Shown: piece by piece, positions 17,547 to 26,247 of the stretch
Layout of the letters: each line of letters begins with the position of its first letter
How positions within the stretch are numbered: position 1 is the stretch's first letter
NCBI GenBank assembly: GCA_902825865.1
Contig: CADECX010000001.1
Coordinates: 62,001-126,000 of the forward strand
Length of the DNA: 64,000 nt
Reading direction: 5' to 3'
Source of the DNA: an uncultured Alphaproteobacteria bacterium
GTDB lineage: Bacteria; Pseudomonadota; Alphaproteobacteria; Micropepsales; Micropepsaceae
Notes under the pieces: generated by a model
Told to the model about the DNA's origin: nothing
The model's database searches: none
What the model saw: only the letters and a program-made list of their open reading frames with translations
Made by a program: the position numbers and the translations under genes

Positions 17547-18584
17547 ATGAACAAGATGAGTGACAAGACCCCTTCCGGGGTGGCGTTTGATGATTTGCTG
17601 GGAGGGGACGCCAAGCCGCCCAAGCCTCAGATTTCGCTTCGGGAATTCTGGACCGCCTACCGAAGCCAGTGGCGCTGGTTGCTGAAGGCTCTGGCTATCG
17701 TCTTGCCGGTTACCTTTTTCGCGGTCCCGCTCTGCATGCATCTGTTTGGCGGGCCGAGCTATACGGCCGAGATGACCGTGGCGCCCAATCGGATGGTCGC
17801 CGGAGCCGAGGGGAATGGGGGAGGGCTGTCTTCCTTGATCGGCCTGCAGGGGCCGATAGACACCCAATTTGAGCTTTACCTTTCCACCCGCAAAAGCCAC
17901 CTCCTGGCCGAACGGATGATGGCGATGCCAGGGGTGCCGCAAAGGATTTTCAGCGCTTTCTGGGATCCGGAAGCCAAGGAATGGCGCCCTTCGTCCGGCC
18001 TCATTCCGAGGATGAAACGCGCGATCAACGGGGCGCTCGGTTTTACGCCCTGGGCGCCGCCCAATGCCGGCGATCTATCCGAGTATCTGAGCACGGCCTT
18101 CACGGTCGAAAGCAACAGGCGCACCCTGATCACGAAAATAACCTTCTCCGATGCGGATCCGGATTTCGCCAAATGGTTGACGCTGATCGTGCATGACCAG
18201 GCGGAAGCAATCCTTCGCGAGCAAGCGCAGCAGCGTACGCGGATCATGATCGCGCATGCGGTACACGAACTTCAGATTGTCACGGTCGCCGAGCAGCGCC
18301 TCGCCTTGATTCAACTTCTTTCACAGCAGGAAAAGCAGTTGATGATGATCGACAAGAATCTGCCTTATGCCTCGGTGGTGGTCGATCCGCCATCGGCGGA
18401 CCGCCCCGACAACGCGCCGCGGCCTTTGCGCAACATCTTCGTGGCGTTGGTGCTTGTGACCATCCTGGCAGCCGCAGCGCTTGCCGCGCGTGTGCTGCGC
18501 GACATCAAACGCAAGATGGCTGTGAAGATTGAAGCAACCCCTCCCGTAGCGCCGGCGCGCCGTGCACGCCCTCAGGGCGCTTGA
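17547..18584 (+). CDS. Polysaccharide chain-length determinant (Wzz/PCP family, no kinase domain)
   Basis: Roughly 345 residues from ATG 17547. A cytoplasmic N-tail is followed by TM1 (ALAIVLPVTFFAVPLCMHLF, about residues 50-70). A periplasmic domain of about 210 residues follows, rich in charged helices around residues 195-280. Then come a proline-rich entry (PDNAPRPLRNIF) and TM2, ending in a basic tail. This is the layout of polysaccharide co-polymerases that set chain length with Wzy. No Walker motifs or tyrosine-rich tail follow, so it lacks the BY-kinase part of Wzc. The next gene begins within a few bases of its stop. Confidence 0.8.
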   Translation: MNKMSDKTPSGVAFDDLLGGDAKPPKPQISLREFWTAYRSQWRWLLKALAIVLPVTFFAVPLCMHLFGGPSYTAEMTVAPNRMVAGAEGNGGGLSSLIGLQGPIDTQFELYLSTRKSHLLAERMMAMPGVPQRIFSAFWDPEAKEWRPSSGLIPRMKRAINGALGFTPWAPPNAGDLSEYLSTAFTVESNRRTLITKITFSDADPDFAKWLTLIVHDQAEAILREQAQQRTRIMIAHAVHELQIVTVAEQRLALIQLLSQQEKQLMMIDKNLPYASVVVDPPSADRPDNAPRPLRNIFVALVLVTILAAAALAARVLRDIKRKMAVKIEATPPVAPARRARPQGA

Positions 18585-18591
18585 GAATGAA

Positions 18592-19578
18592 GTGACGCGC
18601 CGGGCTCTTATTTGCGGTATCTCTGGCCAGGACGGCGCCTATCTGGCGCAGTTGTTGCTGCGCCGCGGCTATGCCGTATTTGGCACCTCCCGCGACTGCG
18701 GCAACAACACTTTCATGGGCCTGCAGCGTCTCGGCGTGAAAGACCAAGTAGCCTTGAGTTCCATGCAAACCACCGATTTTCGCAGCGTGCTGTCGGTGCT
18801 GGAGGAGGTTGCGCCTGACGAAATCTATAATTTGTCAGGGCAGAGTTCGGTCGCCCTGTCCTTTGATCAGCCGCTGGAAACCTTCAGCAGCATAACCGCG
18901 GGAACCGTCAACCTGCTGGAATGCATTCGCCATCTCGGCCGCCCGATACGCTTTTACAATGCGGCGTCCTCGGAAATGTTCGGCGACACGGGTGCGCATA
19001 AGGCTGATGTGCATACGGCCTTCCGGCCGATGAGTCCTTACGCCACGGCCAAGGCTGCCAGCTTCTGGGCCGTGGACACGTATCGCAGGGCTTACGGGCT
19101 TTTTGCCTGTTCGGGTATTTTGTTCAATCATGAATCACCGCTGCGCCCTTCGCGGTTTGTCACCATGAAAGTCGCCGCCGCCGCCGCGCGCATTCGAGCC
19201 GGCTCGCAGGAAAAGTTGACGCTCGGCAATTTGGCCATCGTGCGTGATTGGGGATGGGCGCCCGAATATGTCGAAGCGATGTGGCTTATGCTGCAACAGG
19301 ATGTACCGGGCGATTATGTCGTGGCGACCGGCCATTCCTGTTCTCTGGAAGATTTCGTGCGGGAGTCGTTTGCTCATTTTGGATTGGACTGGCGCGACCA
19401 TGTGCATATCGAGCGAAAGCTGTTTCGCGCCTCTGAAATCGGCCATAGCGGCGGAGATCCCGGCGAAACCGAAAAAAAACTGAAATGGGCCGCGCAGACC
19501 AGAATGCCGGATGTGGCGCGATTGATGGCTGAATCCCTTGCAATCCAGCCCGCCAAGCCGCCGCGGGCCGGGTCATGA
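18592..19578 (+). CDS. GDP-mannose 4,6-dehydratase-like SDR enzyme (divergent paralogue)
   Basis: About 328 residues from GTG 18592, chosen because RRALICGISGQDGAYL then sits at the family's usual N-terminus; GTG 18562 is an alternative that overlaps the previous gene. The dinucleotide motif GISGQDG, SSEMFG and the catalytic YATAK (Tyr-x3-Lys) are present, as is the conserved [12 protein letters not shown]. It differs from the second copy at 45316 by lacking the RRAS-type NADP loop (here GTSRDCGNN). It probably makes GDP-4-keto-6-deoxymannose, but a related GDP-sugar dehydratase or reductase role is possible. Confidence 0.78.
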   Translation: MTRRALICGISGQDGAYLAQLLLRRGYAVFGTSRDCGNNTFMGLQRLGVKDQVALSSMQTTDFRSVLSVLEEVAPDEIYNLSGQSSVALSFDQPLETFSSITAGTVNLLECIRHLGRPIRFYNAASSEMFGDTGAHKADVHTAFRPMSPYATAKAASFWAVDTYRRAYGLFACSGILFNHESPLRPSRFVTMKVAAAAARIRAGSQEKLTLGNLAIVRDWGWAPEYVEAMWLMLQQDVPGDYVVATGHSCSLEDFVRESFAHFGLDWRDHVHIERKLFRASEIGHSGGDPGETEKKLKWAAQTRMPDVARLMAESLAIQPAKPPRAGS

Positions 19579-20789
19579 AAATCCTGTTTACGAGCCCGAT
19601 CCTCGAGCATCCCGCCGCGGGCGGGCCGCAGCTGCGAATCGAGAATTCGATCAAGGCGCTGGTGAAGCTGGGCGAGGTTACCGTGGTCTCACGCCTGCGC
19701 GAGAAATTGATTGGCGGGCCGCAGGCCAGCAGCTTCTATGCCGGGCTGGCCCATTCCTTCTGTTTTTCGCCTTCAGCGTTCCTGAGCGAAAATCTCGTTC
19801 TCCGGAATCTTCAAAAATTGTTCTACAAATATCTCCACCCGGATGCGGATGCGGATTTCCTGATCCGTCTCTTCGACAAAGGCAAGATGGATGTCTTGTG
19901 GTTTGGTTACGGCAACATCTCCTGGCCGCTGATCCGCGCCATCAAGGGGCGCCGTCCCGACATCAAAGTTGTGTGCGATACGGACAGTGTCTGGTCGCGC
20001 TTTCTGTTGCGTGAATTGGAAGTGGAAAGCGATCCACAGCGCCGCGCGCAGATCGAGCGCGAAGGCAAGGCCAAGGAAGTCGAGGAACGCGATTGGACCG
20101 GCTTATGCGAGGCGACCCTGGCGGTGTCGGAGGTTGATGCGGCCTATTATCGCTCCATCGCGGCGGATCCGGCGCGGGTTCATGTCTTCTCCAATGTCAT
20201 CGATCTGGCGAGTTACGAGAAATTTCCCGATGCCGCGCCGGGCTTGAAGCATCCCAGCATCTACCTCGCTGGTACCTATGGTCACGCCGCCAGCCCCATG
20301 GACCGGGCGGCGCGGTGGGTCCTGGAGGAGGTTTTGCCGCTGTTGCGCGCGGAAATTCCCGATCTTCATTTTTATATCGTCGGCAAGAATTCCGAATTGA
20401 CTTTGGCGGATGCGCAGGGGCCGAATGTCACCGTGACTGGCCGCCTGCCGACCGTGCTTCCGTATCTCTGCCACATGGATGTGGTGCTGGTGCCACTGAA
20501 GTTCGAATCCGGCACGCGGTTCAAGATTTTGGAGTCGGGGGCGTGCCGCAAGGCCGTGGTTTCCACCACTTTGGGGGCGGAAGGCATTCCGGTGACGGAC
20601 GGGCAGAATATTCTGCTGGCGGATGAGCCTCGTCCCTTTGCCGAGGCCATCCTGCGTCTGTTGCGCGACCCCGGCTTGCGGCAGCGGCTGGGCGATGATC
20701 TTCATGCCCTGGTGGAGGAGAATTACAGCGTCGATACCCTTGTCCGGCAGGGCCGCGCCGTTCTTGCCCGGCTGGGAGGAGGCGCCTGA
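19575..20789 (+). CDS. GT-B glycosyltransferase
   Basis: A protein of 404 residues whose start overlaps the preceding stop (ATGA). The N-terminus KILFTSPILEHPAAGGPQLR has the glycine-rich turn of GT4-like enzymes. The C-terminal domain carries FYIVGKNSEL, VTVTGRLPTVLPYL and LVPLKFESGTRFKILESGAC, where the glutamate pair contacts the nucleotide-sugar. The middle contains an acidic helical stretch (residues about 150-175). Specificity is unknown. It sits directly before an ABC transporter, so its product may be what that transporter flips. Confidence 0.82.
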   Translation: MKILFTSPILEHPAAGGPQLRIENSIKALVKLGEVTVVSRLREKLIGGPQASSFYAGLAHSFCFSPSAFLSENLVLRNLQKLFYKYLHPDADADFLIRLFDKGKMDVLWFGYGNISWPLIRAIKGRRPDIKVVCDTDSVWSRFLLRELEVESDPQRRAQIEREGKAKEVEERDWTGLCEATLAVSEVDAAYYRSIAADPARVHVFSNVIDLASYEKFPDAAPGLKHPSIYLAGTYGHAASPMDRAARWVLEEVLPLLRAEIPDLHFYIVGKNSELTLADAQGPNVTVTGRLPTVLPYLCHMDVVLVPLKFESGTRFKILESGACRKAVVSTTLGAEGIPVTDGQNILLADEPRPFAEAILRLLRDPGLRQRLGDDLHALVEENYSVDTLVRQGRAVLARLGGGA

Positions 20790-22594
20790 TGTCCTGGCGG
20801 TCAGGCTTGGCGGACGGATTCGTCGTCTGGCGGGTCATGTCGCCGTACCGGCGCCGCCAGGCCGTTGTGCAATTGGCGCTGCAATGTGTCGCCAACTTCT
20901 TTGAAGTGATGGTGCTGGGCCTGATCGTCCCGCTGGTGGCGATGGTCAATGATTCCGGCCTGATCCTGCGCAGCCGCATTTTGCACCGGCTGTTCGACGC
21001 CAGCGGCGCCGACAACCCGGGACAATTCATGCTGTATTTCGGCGCCGGCCTGTTGGGCCTGCTGGCGTTGCGGGCGGTTTTATCGATCTGGTCCAACCGG
21101 CGTCTCAGGCGCTTGTGCATCGGCCTGGGTTCGGAGTTGGGAGGCCGGGTGCTGGACCGGATACTGCATTTGCCCTATCTGGAGCAGGCCCGGACCAACA
21201 GTTCCATTTATACCCGCCTTAGCACGTCCGATGTGGACCGCGCGGCGGTGCAGTCGCTGGTCACCTTTTTCACCATGCTCTCGGAAGGATTCACCGCCTT
21301 CACGGTGCTGCTGGGCCTGGTGGTGATCAAGCCGGTGTTGATGATTCCGCTTATTATCCTGCTTTCGCTGGGAGCCTTCCTTTCTTACCAGCGCAGCCGC
21401 CGCCAATTGGCGGAGGCCGGCGAGCAAATGCGCGCCGAACAGGCCATTCTCAGCAAATGGGTGCTGCAAAGCCTGGGTGACGTGCGTTATGCCCGGTTGG
21501 CCGGCCGCGAAAATTTCTTTGTCACCAAGGTGCGTGATGCCTGGACCGGCTATGCCCGCGCCTCCCAGGCGGTGGTGACCATTCAGCAAAGCTCGCGGAT
21601 ATTTTTCGAGACCAGCGTGCTGGGCGGCATCATTCTCGTTGTGCTGTATTTCGTGGGCGTATCCGACGGCGGCGAGGCCCTTGCCGTGCTCGGCCTGCTG
21701 GCGGTGGCGGCGGTTCGCATCGTGCCCTCGCTCAACCGGGTGATCAATGGCGTCCAAGTCCTCGGCCATATCCGCGCTTCCACTGAAGGCGTGGTGGCGC
21801 TGCTGAGCAAACGGGCGGCGCTGGAACCGTCGGGCAAAGGGCCGCCCTTGGCCTTCCACGGCAGTGTGGAACTGCAAGGGATAAGCTTTTCCTATCCCGG
21901 CAATGCCGCGCCGGCGCTGTCCCAAATCCAGCTGACGATCCGCCGCGGCGAGATGATCGGTATTGTGGGGCCGTCCGGCGCCGGCAAGAGCACCATCATC
22001 GATATTCTGTGCGGCCTGATTCCGCCCGATTCCGGTCAGGTCCTGGTCGACGGGTTTGATATCCAGAAGGATCTGCGAGGCTGGCAAGCCATGATCGGCT
22101 ATGTGCCGCAAACCGTGTATCTGCTGGATGACTCCATTCGCGCCAATATCGCCTATGGCATGCTGGAGGCGGAGATCGACGATCAGGCAGTGAGGCGGGC
22201 GCTGGAAACCGCCGCCCTCGCGGATTTTGTCGACGCTCTGCCGGAAGGGGTGAATACCAATGTCGGAGAGCGCGGCGTCGCCCTGTCGGGCGGGCAACGC
22301 CAGCGTATTGCCATCGCCCGCGCTCTCTATCGCGACGCCCCAATTCTGGTGCTGGATGAGGCGACATCGGCGCTGGATTCCGCCACCGAGCGCGAAATCA
22401 CCGAGACCTTGCAGAATATTTACGGGCAGAAGACCATCGTCATCATTGCCCACCGTCTCAACACCGTGAAACAGGCCGACCGGATATACCTGTTGCAGGC
22501 CGGTCAGGTTGAAACAAGCGGGACTTTTGACGGATTGGCGGAGAAGAGCGATTTGTTCCGCCGCATCGGCGCATTGGACCAGGAGGGGGCATGA
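20789..22594 (+). CDS. ABC transporter, fused permease and ATPase (MsbA/PglK-like)
   Basis: A half-transporter of 601 residues. About six membrane helices occupy residues 20-320. The ATPase follows, with Walker A GPSGAGKST, Q-loop YVPQTVYLLDDS, signature LSGGQRQRIAIARAL, Walker B ILVLDEATSALD and the H-loop IIAHRL. It should work as a homodimer exporting or flipping a lipid-linked molecule across the inner membrane. In the absence of a visible Wzx, it is a candidate flippase for a lipid-linked oligosaccharide, as PglK is. It overlaps the glycosyltransferase before it by 1 nt (TGATG) and the gene after it by 4 nt. Confidence 0.93.
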   Translation: MSWRSGLADGFVVWRVMSPYRRRQAVVQLALQCVANFFEVMVLGLIVPLVAMVNDSGLILRSRILHRLFDASGADNPGQFMLYFGAGLLGLLALRAVLSIWSNRRLRRLCIGLGSELGGRVLDRILHLPYLEQARTNSSIYTRLSTSDVDRAAVQSLVTFFTMLSEGFTAFTVLLGLVVIKPVLMIPLIILLSLGAFLSYQRSRRQLAEAGEQMRAEQAILSKWVLQSLGDVRYARLAGRENFFVTKVRDAWTGYARASQAVVTIQQSSRIFFETSVLGGIILVVLYFVGVSDGGEALAVLGLLAVAAVRIVPSLNRVINGVQVLGHIRASTEGVVALLSKRAALEPSGKGPPLAFHGSVELQGISFSYPGNAAPALSQIQLTIRRGEMIGIVGPSGAGKSTIIDILCGLIPPDSGQVLVDGFDIQKDLRGWQAMIGYVPQTVYLLDDSIRANIAYGMLEAEIDDQAVRRALETAALADFVDALPEGVNTNVGERGVALSGGQRQRIAIARALYRDAPILVLDEATSALDSATEREITETLQNIYGQKTIVIIAHRLNTVKQADRIYLLQAGQVETSGTFDGLAEKSDLFRRIGALDQEGA

Positions 22595-23478
22595 AGGCGC
22601 TGTTCAAGAAAGCGGTCAGGAGATTGCTTGCCGGCCGCCTGATGGCCGAGTTTCAGGCCGACTATGCCGGCGCGCAGGAAGTTCAGCGGACCCTGCTTGC
22701 CCAGTATATCGCCATGCGCGACTGGCCTGTTGGAAAACTGCCGCGCTTTTCCGATGTCGGCTTCCAGAAATATTCGCAATTCGAGGAAGACGGCATATTG
22801 CTGTTCCTGTTCGCGTTGATCGGAACCGCAAGCCGCAAAGTGGTGGAAGTCTGCGCCGGCGACGGTCAGGAATGCATGGCCGCCAATCTGATCATCAATC
22901 ACGGTTGGAAAGGTTATCTGTTCGATGGCGATGACAGCGATGTCGCCAAGGGACGGGATTTCTTTGCACGCCGCAAGACGCTTTTGCTCGATCAACCGGA
23001 ATATCGCAAGGCCTGGATCACGGCGGAAAACATCAACCAGCTGCTGTCCGAAATCGGCGCGGAGGGTGAAGTGGACCTGTTCAGCCTGGATATCGATGGC
23101 ATGGACTATTGGGTATGGCAGGCGGTGGAGCGCATTCAGCCGCGAGTCTGCGTCTTTGAGACGGTGAACTATATTCCGTCGGATCTGGCGCTGACGGCGC
23201 GCTATAGTCCGGATTTCAACATGCTCAACAAGCAGGGGCTGGAGCAGTATTACAGGGGCGCCTCCACCCTGGCGATGGTCAAGCTTTCGCGGGAAAAAGG
23301 TTATCGCCTGATCGGCGCCCATCGCCATGGCTTCAATTGCATCTTCATGAAGAACGGCGTGGGCGAAGAGTATTTTCCGGAAGTGACCGTGCAGCAGTGC
23401 CACGACAATGACATCACCCGGCAGGGTCAAGCCAGCCTGTGGCCCCAAATCCGTCAGTTCGACTGGCAACCGGTGTGA
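22591..23478 (+). CDS. FkbM-like or related methyltransferase-fold protein
   Basis: A 295-residue protein without a signal peptide. VVEVCAGDGQECMAANLIINHGWKG, in two parts, resembles SAM motif I followed by the helix. LFDGDDSD is at the position of the acidic residue that binds the ribose. LFSLDIDGMDYWVW resembles motif IV of FkbM-type O-methyltransferases. An alternative is a family of non-methylating proteins with the same fold. Its start overlaps the ABC transporter stop (ATGA) and its stop overlaps the next start (GTGA), placing it in a tight tailoring operon. Confidence 0.6.
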   Translation: MKALFKKAVRRLLAGRLMAEFQADYAGAQEVQRTLLAQYIAMRDWPVGKLPRFSDVGFQKYSQFEEDGILLFLFALIGTASRKVVEVCAGDGQECMAANLIINHGWKGYLFDGDDSDVAKGRDFFARRKTLLLDQPEYRKAWITAENINQLLSEIGAEGEVDLFSLDIDGMDYWVWQAVERIQPRVCVFETVNYIPSDLALTARYSPDFNMLNKQGLEQYYRGASTLAMVKLSREKGYRLIGAHRHGFNCIFMKNGVGEEYFPEVTVQQCHDNDITRQGQASLWPQIRQFDWQPV

Positions 23479-24581
23479 AGACGCCCATACCCCGTCCCGG
23501 CATCGACAAGATTGCCGCCTATGTCCCGGGTGCCAGCCAGGCGCCCGGCGCGCCGCGGGTCTTCAAGCTGTCGTCCAACGAGTCGCCTTTGGGGGCCAGT
23601 CCGGCCGCCATCCAGGCGCTGAGCGCCGCCGTCACTTCCCTGCAGCTTTATCCCGATGGCGCCAGCACGGCGCTGCGTCAGGCGCTGGCGGACCGTCACG
23701 GCCTGGAGGCCGAGCGTATTCTTTGCGGCTGCGGCTCCAATGAGATCATCGGACTGGTGGCGCAGGCCTATCTCGACAGCGGTGACGAAGCCGTGATCCC
23801 GCGCTACGGCTTTTCGGAATTTGAGATCGTCACCCGCGCCAATGGTGGCGTGCCGGTGATGGCGGCGGAAACCGATTTCACCGCCGATGTCGATGCCATG
23901 CTGGCGGCCGTCACGCCCCGCACCCGTATCGTCTTTCTTGCCAATCCCAACAATCCCACCGGTACGTTCCTGCCGGCGGCGGAAATCCGCCGGCTTCACG
24001 CCGGACTGCCGCCGCATGTGATCCTGCTGCTGGACGAGGCTTATGCCGAATATGCCGGCAACCCGTGGGAAAGCGGGCTGGCGCTGGCCAGGGCGGCACA
24101 GAATGTGGTGGTCACGCGCACCTTCTCGAAAATTTTCGGGTTGGCATCGTTGCGGGTCGGTTGGGGCTATTTCCCCGTTGCCATGGCAGAAGCCATCAAT
24201 CGCATCCGCTTTCCGTTCAATGTCAGCAGTGTGGCGCAGGCGGCCGCAAAGGCGGCGATGGAAGATGAAGTCTTCCTGCAAGCCGCGCGCGATCACAATG
24301 ACCGGTGGCGGCCTTGGTTGGAGCGGGAATTCACCGCTTTGGGCCTGAGGGTCACGCCCAGCGCCTGCAACTTTCTGCTGGTGCATCTGCCGGAGGGCAA
24401 AAGCGCGGCCGAGGCTTACAATGCTCTTTTAATTCAAGGGGTTATTGTGCGTCCCCTGTCCGCCTATGGCCTTCCAAAAGCCTTGCGGATAAGTGTGGGA
24501 AGTGAAGAAGGGAATCGGACGTTGATCCGTTCTTTTGCGACCTTTATGAAGCGGCCTGCGGTGGGCGGAAATATTTCATGA
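23475..24581 (+). CDS. HisC-like PLP aminotransferase embedded in the polysaccharide operon
   Basis: About 368 residues from GTG 23475 (GTGA overlap with the preceding gene); an upstream GTG at 23439 would overlap more. The class I/II aminotransferase motifs are FKLSSNESPLG, CGCGSNEII for phosphate binding, ANPNNPTGT, LLDEAYAEYA and RTFSKIFGLASLRVGWG with the Schiff-base lysine. This is the histidinol-phosphate aminotransferase subfamily. Its position among methyltransferase, dioxygenase and capsule-type genes, with no other his gene, suggests a role in making an amino substituent for the glycan rather than histidine. It could also be a second hisC; sequence alone does not decide. Confidence 0.82.
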   Translation: MKTPIPRPGIDKIAAYVPGASQAPGAPRVFKLSSNESPLGASPAAIQALSAAVTSLQLYPDGASTALRQALADRHGLEAERILCGCGSNEIIGLVAQAYLDSGDEAVIPRYGFSEFEIVTRANGGVPVMAAETDFTADVDAMLAAVTPRTRIVFLANPNNPTGTFLPAAEIRRLHAGLPPHVILLLDEAYAEYAGNPWESGLALARAAQNVVVTRTFSKIFGLASLRVGWGYFPVAMAEAINRIRFPFNVSSVAQAAAKAAMEDEVFLQAARDHNDRWRPWLEREFTALGLRVTPSACNFLLVHLPEGKSAAEAYNALLIQGVIVRPLSAYGLPKALRISVGSEEGNRTLIRSFATFMKRPAVGGNIS

Positions 24582-25516
24582 ACGGGCTAAAGCAGCTTTT
24601 ACGTCCGTTCGCGCAAGGCGGACGGAATGTCTACCAGCGCTATTTCGGCGAAGTTGGCTACATTTCCCGCCGTTTCCATTATGCTAAGACCGCATCGCGC
24701 GAACAAGCCGAAATCGCCTTGCGCCAGCGCGCCGCCGCGCGCAACAGCGGGCGTGCCTCCCCGTTGGCCCGCACGATAGCAGCGGGTCTTGAGCGGGACG
24801 GCTATTTTCAGTCCGACCTTTCAAGCCTGGGTCTGTCTTCGGAAGTGGTGGACTATTGCCGCAAGCTGGCGGACCCGGTGATCGGCATGTCGCTGGAGCA
24901 AGTTCAAGCCAAGCGTGCCGGACGCGGTAAAACCTACTGGTTGGATTTGTATCAGGACGTTGCGGAGACACGGACTCCGATCGCGGAACTCATCGCCGCG
25001 CGCGACGTGATCGATGTGTGCAGCCTCTATTTCGGCCAGGCGCCGTTTGTGCATGAATGCAGTCTGTATTTCACGCCACCCGGTGCCGCATTCCTGCCGC
25101 ATGAAATGCAGGGCTCTCAGAACTGGCACCTGGATAATGACAGGCCGCGGCGGGTAAAGCTTTTCATGCTTCCCTACGGCGCGGATGAAGAAGCGGGCGC
25201 CACCATGTTCCTGCCTAAGCCCGATTCTGATCTTGGAAAATACCGGTCTTTTCCAGGTTATTTCGACGACAAACAGTTTGCGCAGTTCGGCCTGGATCCG
25301 GCCAAAATCGTTCGCTTTACCGGGGCGCCGGGCGCGGTCCTGTTCTTTGATACCAGCCGCTTGTTCCATTGCGGTTCGCGCACACGATCCAAGTCGCGGG
25401 TTGTGCTCAACATTGACCTGTCGCCGGTAACTTCCTATTTGCCCTATGTTCAGCTTGCCCACGGACCGTTGCGGCGCCCACGGTTTGCGGCATTGAACGG
25501 GGACCTCTTGAACTAG
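24578..25516 (+). CDS. Phytanoyl-CoA dioxygenase (PhyH)-family Fe(II)/2-oxoglutarate oxygenase
   Basis: A 312-residue double-stranded beta-helix enzyme. NWHLDND gives the HxD iron ligands around residue 184. The distal His sits in RLFHCGSRT with the downstream Arg for 2-oxoglutarate. PYGADEEAGATMFLPKPDSD matches the loop between them. PhyH enzymes hydroxylate small molecules or modified sugars and lipids. Its start overlaps the HisC-like gene (ATGA), so the two are probably co-translated. The substrate may be the product of that aminotransferase or a sugar residue; this is inference. Confidence 0.83.
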   Translation: MNGLKQLLRPFAQGGRNVYQRYFGEVGYISRRFHYAKTASREQAEIALRQRAAARNSGRASPLARTIAAGLERDGYFQSDLSSLGLSSEVVDYCRKLADPVIGMSLEQVQAKRAGRGKTYWLDLYQDVAETRTPIAELIAARDVIDVCSLYFGQAPFVHECSLYFTPPGAAFLPHEMQGSQNWHLDNDRPRRVKLFMLPYGADEEAGATMFLPKPDSDLGKYRSFPGYFDDKQFAQFGLDPAKIVRFTGAPGAVLFFDTSRLFHCGSRTRSKSRVVLNIDLSPVTSYLPYVQLAHGPLRRPRFAALNGDLLN

Positions 25517-25539
25517 CCAAAAGATCGCAAGGACACACC

Positions 25540-26247
25540 ATGTCAATCACGACAAGACTTAAGGCGGGGGTGAAGGCGGCGTTGGGCCGTCCGGCGGTGC
25601 CCATTCACAACCTTCCTTCCATTTCCCAAGCCGGAACTCTCCGAACCGTCTATTTTCACGAATGCTTGAAAAAAGTAGCGCATCTCGACGGTTCGCTGGT
25701 GGAGTGCGGCGTCGGGCAGGGCTATGGCCTTTGCACCTGGCTGACTCTGACGGCGCTGGAACCGAAGCAGCGCGTCATTTGGGCGTTCGATTCTTTTGAA
25801 GGATTTCCAAAATTCGCCAAGGAAGATGAGACCAGCGCCGTCCGCGAAGCAGGTTACGCACAATATAAGCAGTTCGATCTGTTGTACGTCTTCAACACGA
25901 TGAAATCCTTTGGCCTTTCGCCAGCCGAGATCAACCGCAGGATCAGTTTCGCGAAGGGGTTTATTCCCCAAAGCCTAAATCTGTACGACAAAAGCCCTGT
26001 AGCGCTGCTGCATTTGGACCTGGATATATTCGAGCCATATCGGGATGCGCTGGATTTCTTTTGGGAGTTTGTTGTTCCCGGTGGTGTCGTAATGTTCGAC
26101 GAATACAACAAGGCCCTGGATATTTTCAAATTTCCCGGCGCGCAGAAGGCGATAAACGATTTTCTGGATGCGCGTAATTTGCGCGGCGCGCTGCGCAAGG
26201 ACACGACCTACGGCAACGTCTATATCCAAAAGCCGGACATCGCGTGA
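25540..26247 (+). CDS. TylF/MycF-family O-methyltransferase
   Basis: A 235-residue protein, the usual size for this group. SLVECGVGQGYGLCTWL is SAM motif I, WAFDSFEGFPKF is the well-conserved TylF signature, and LLHLDLDIFEPYRDAL with VMFDEYN supplies the divalent-metal ligands. Known members methylate macrolide sugars (macrocin, mycinose), so methylation of a sugar hydroxyl in this glycan is a sound inference. AAGGA lies 6 nt before the ATG. The stop overlaps the next GTG start (GTGA). Confidence 0.88.
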   Translation: MSITTRLKAGVKAALGRPAVPIHNLPSISQAGTLRTVYFHECLKKVAHLDGSLVECGVGQGYGLCTWLTLTALEPKQRVIWAFDSFEGFPKFAKEDETSAVREAGYAQYKQFDLLYVFNTMKSFGLSPAEINRRISFAKGFIPQSLNLYDKSPVALLHLDLDIFEPYRDALDFFWEFVVPGGVVMFDEYNKALDIFKFPGAQKAINDFLDARNLRGALRKDTTYGNVYIQKPDIA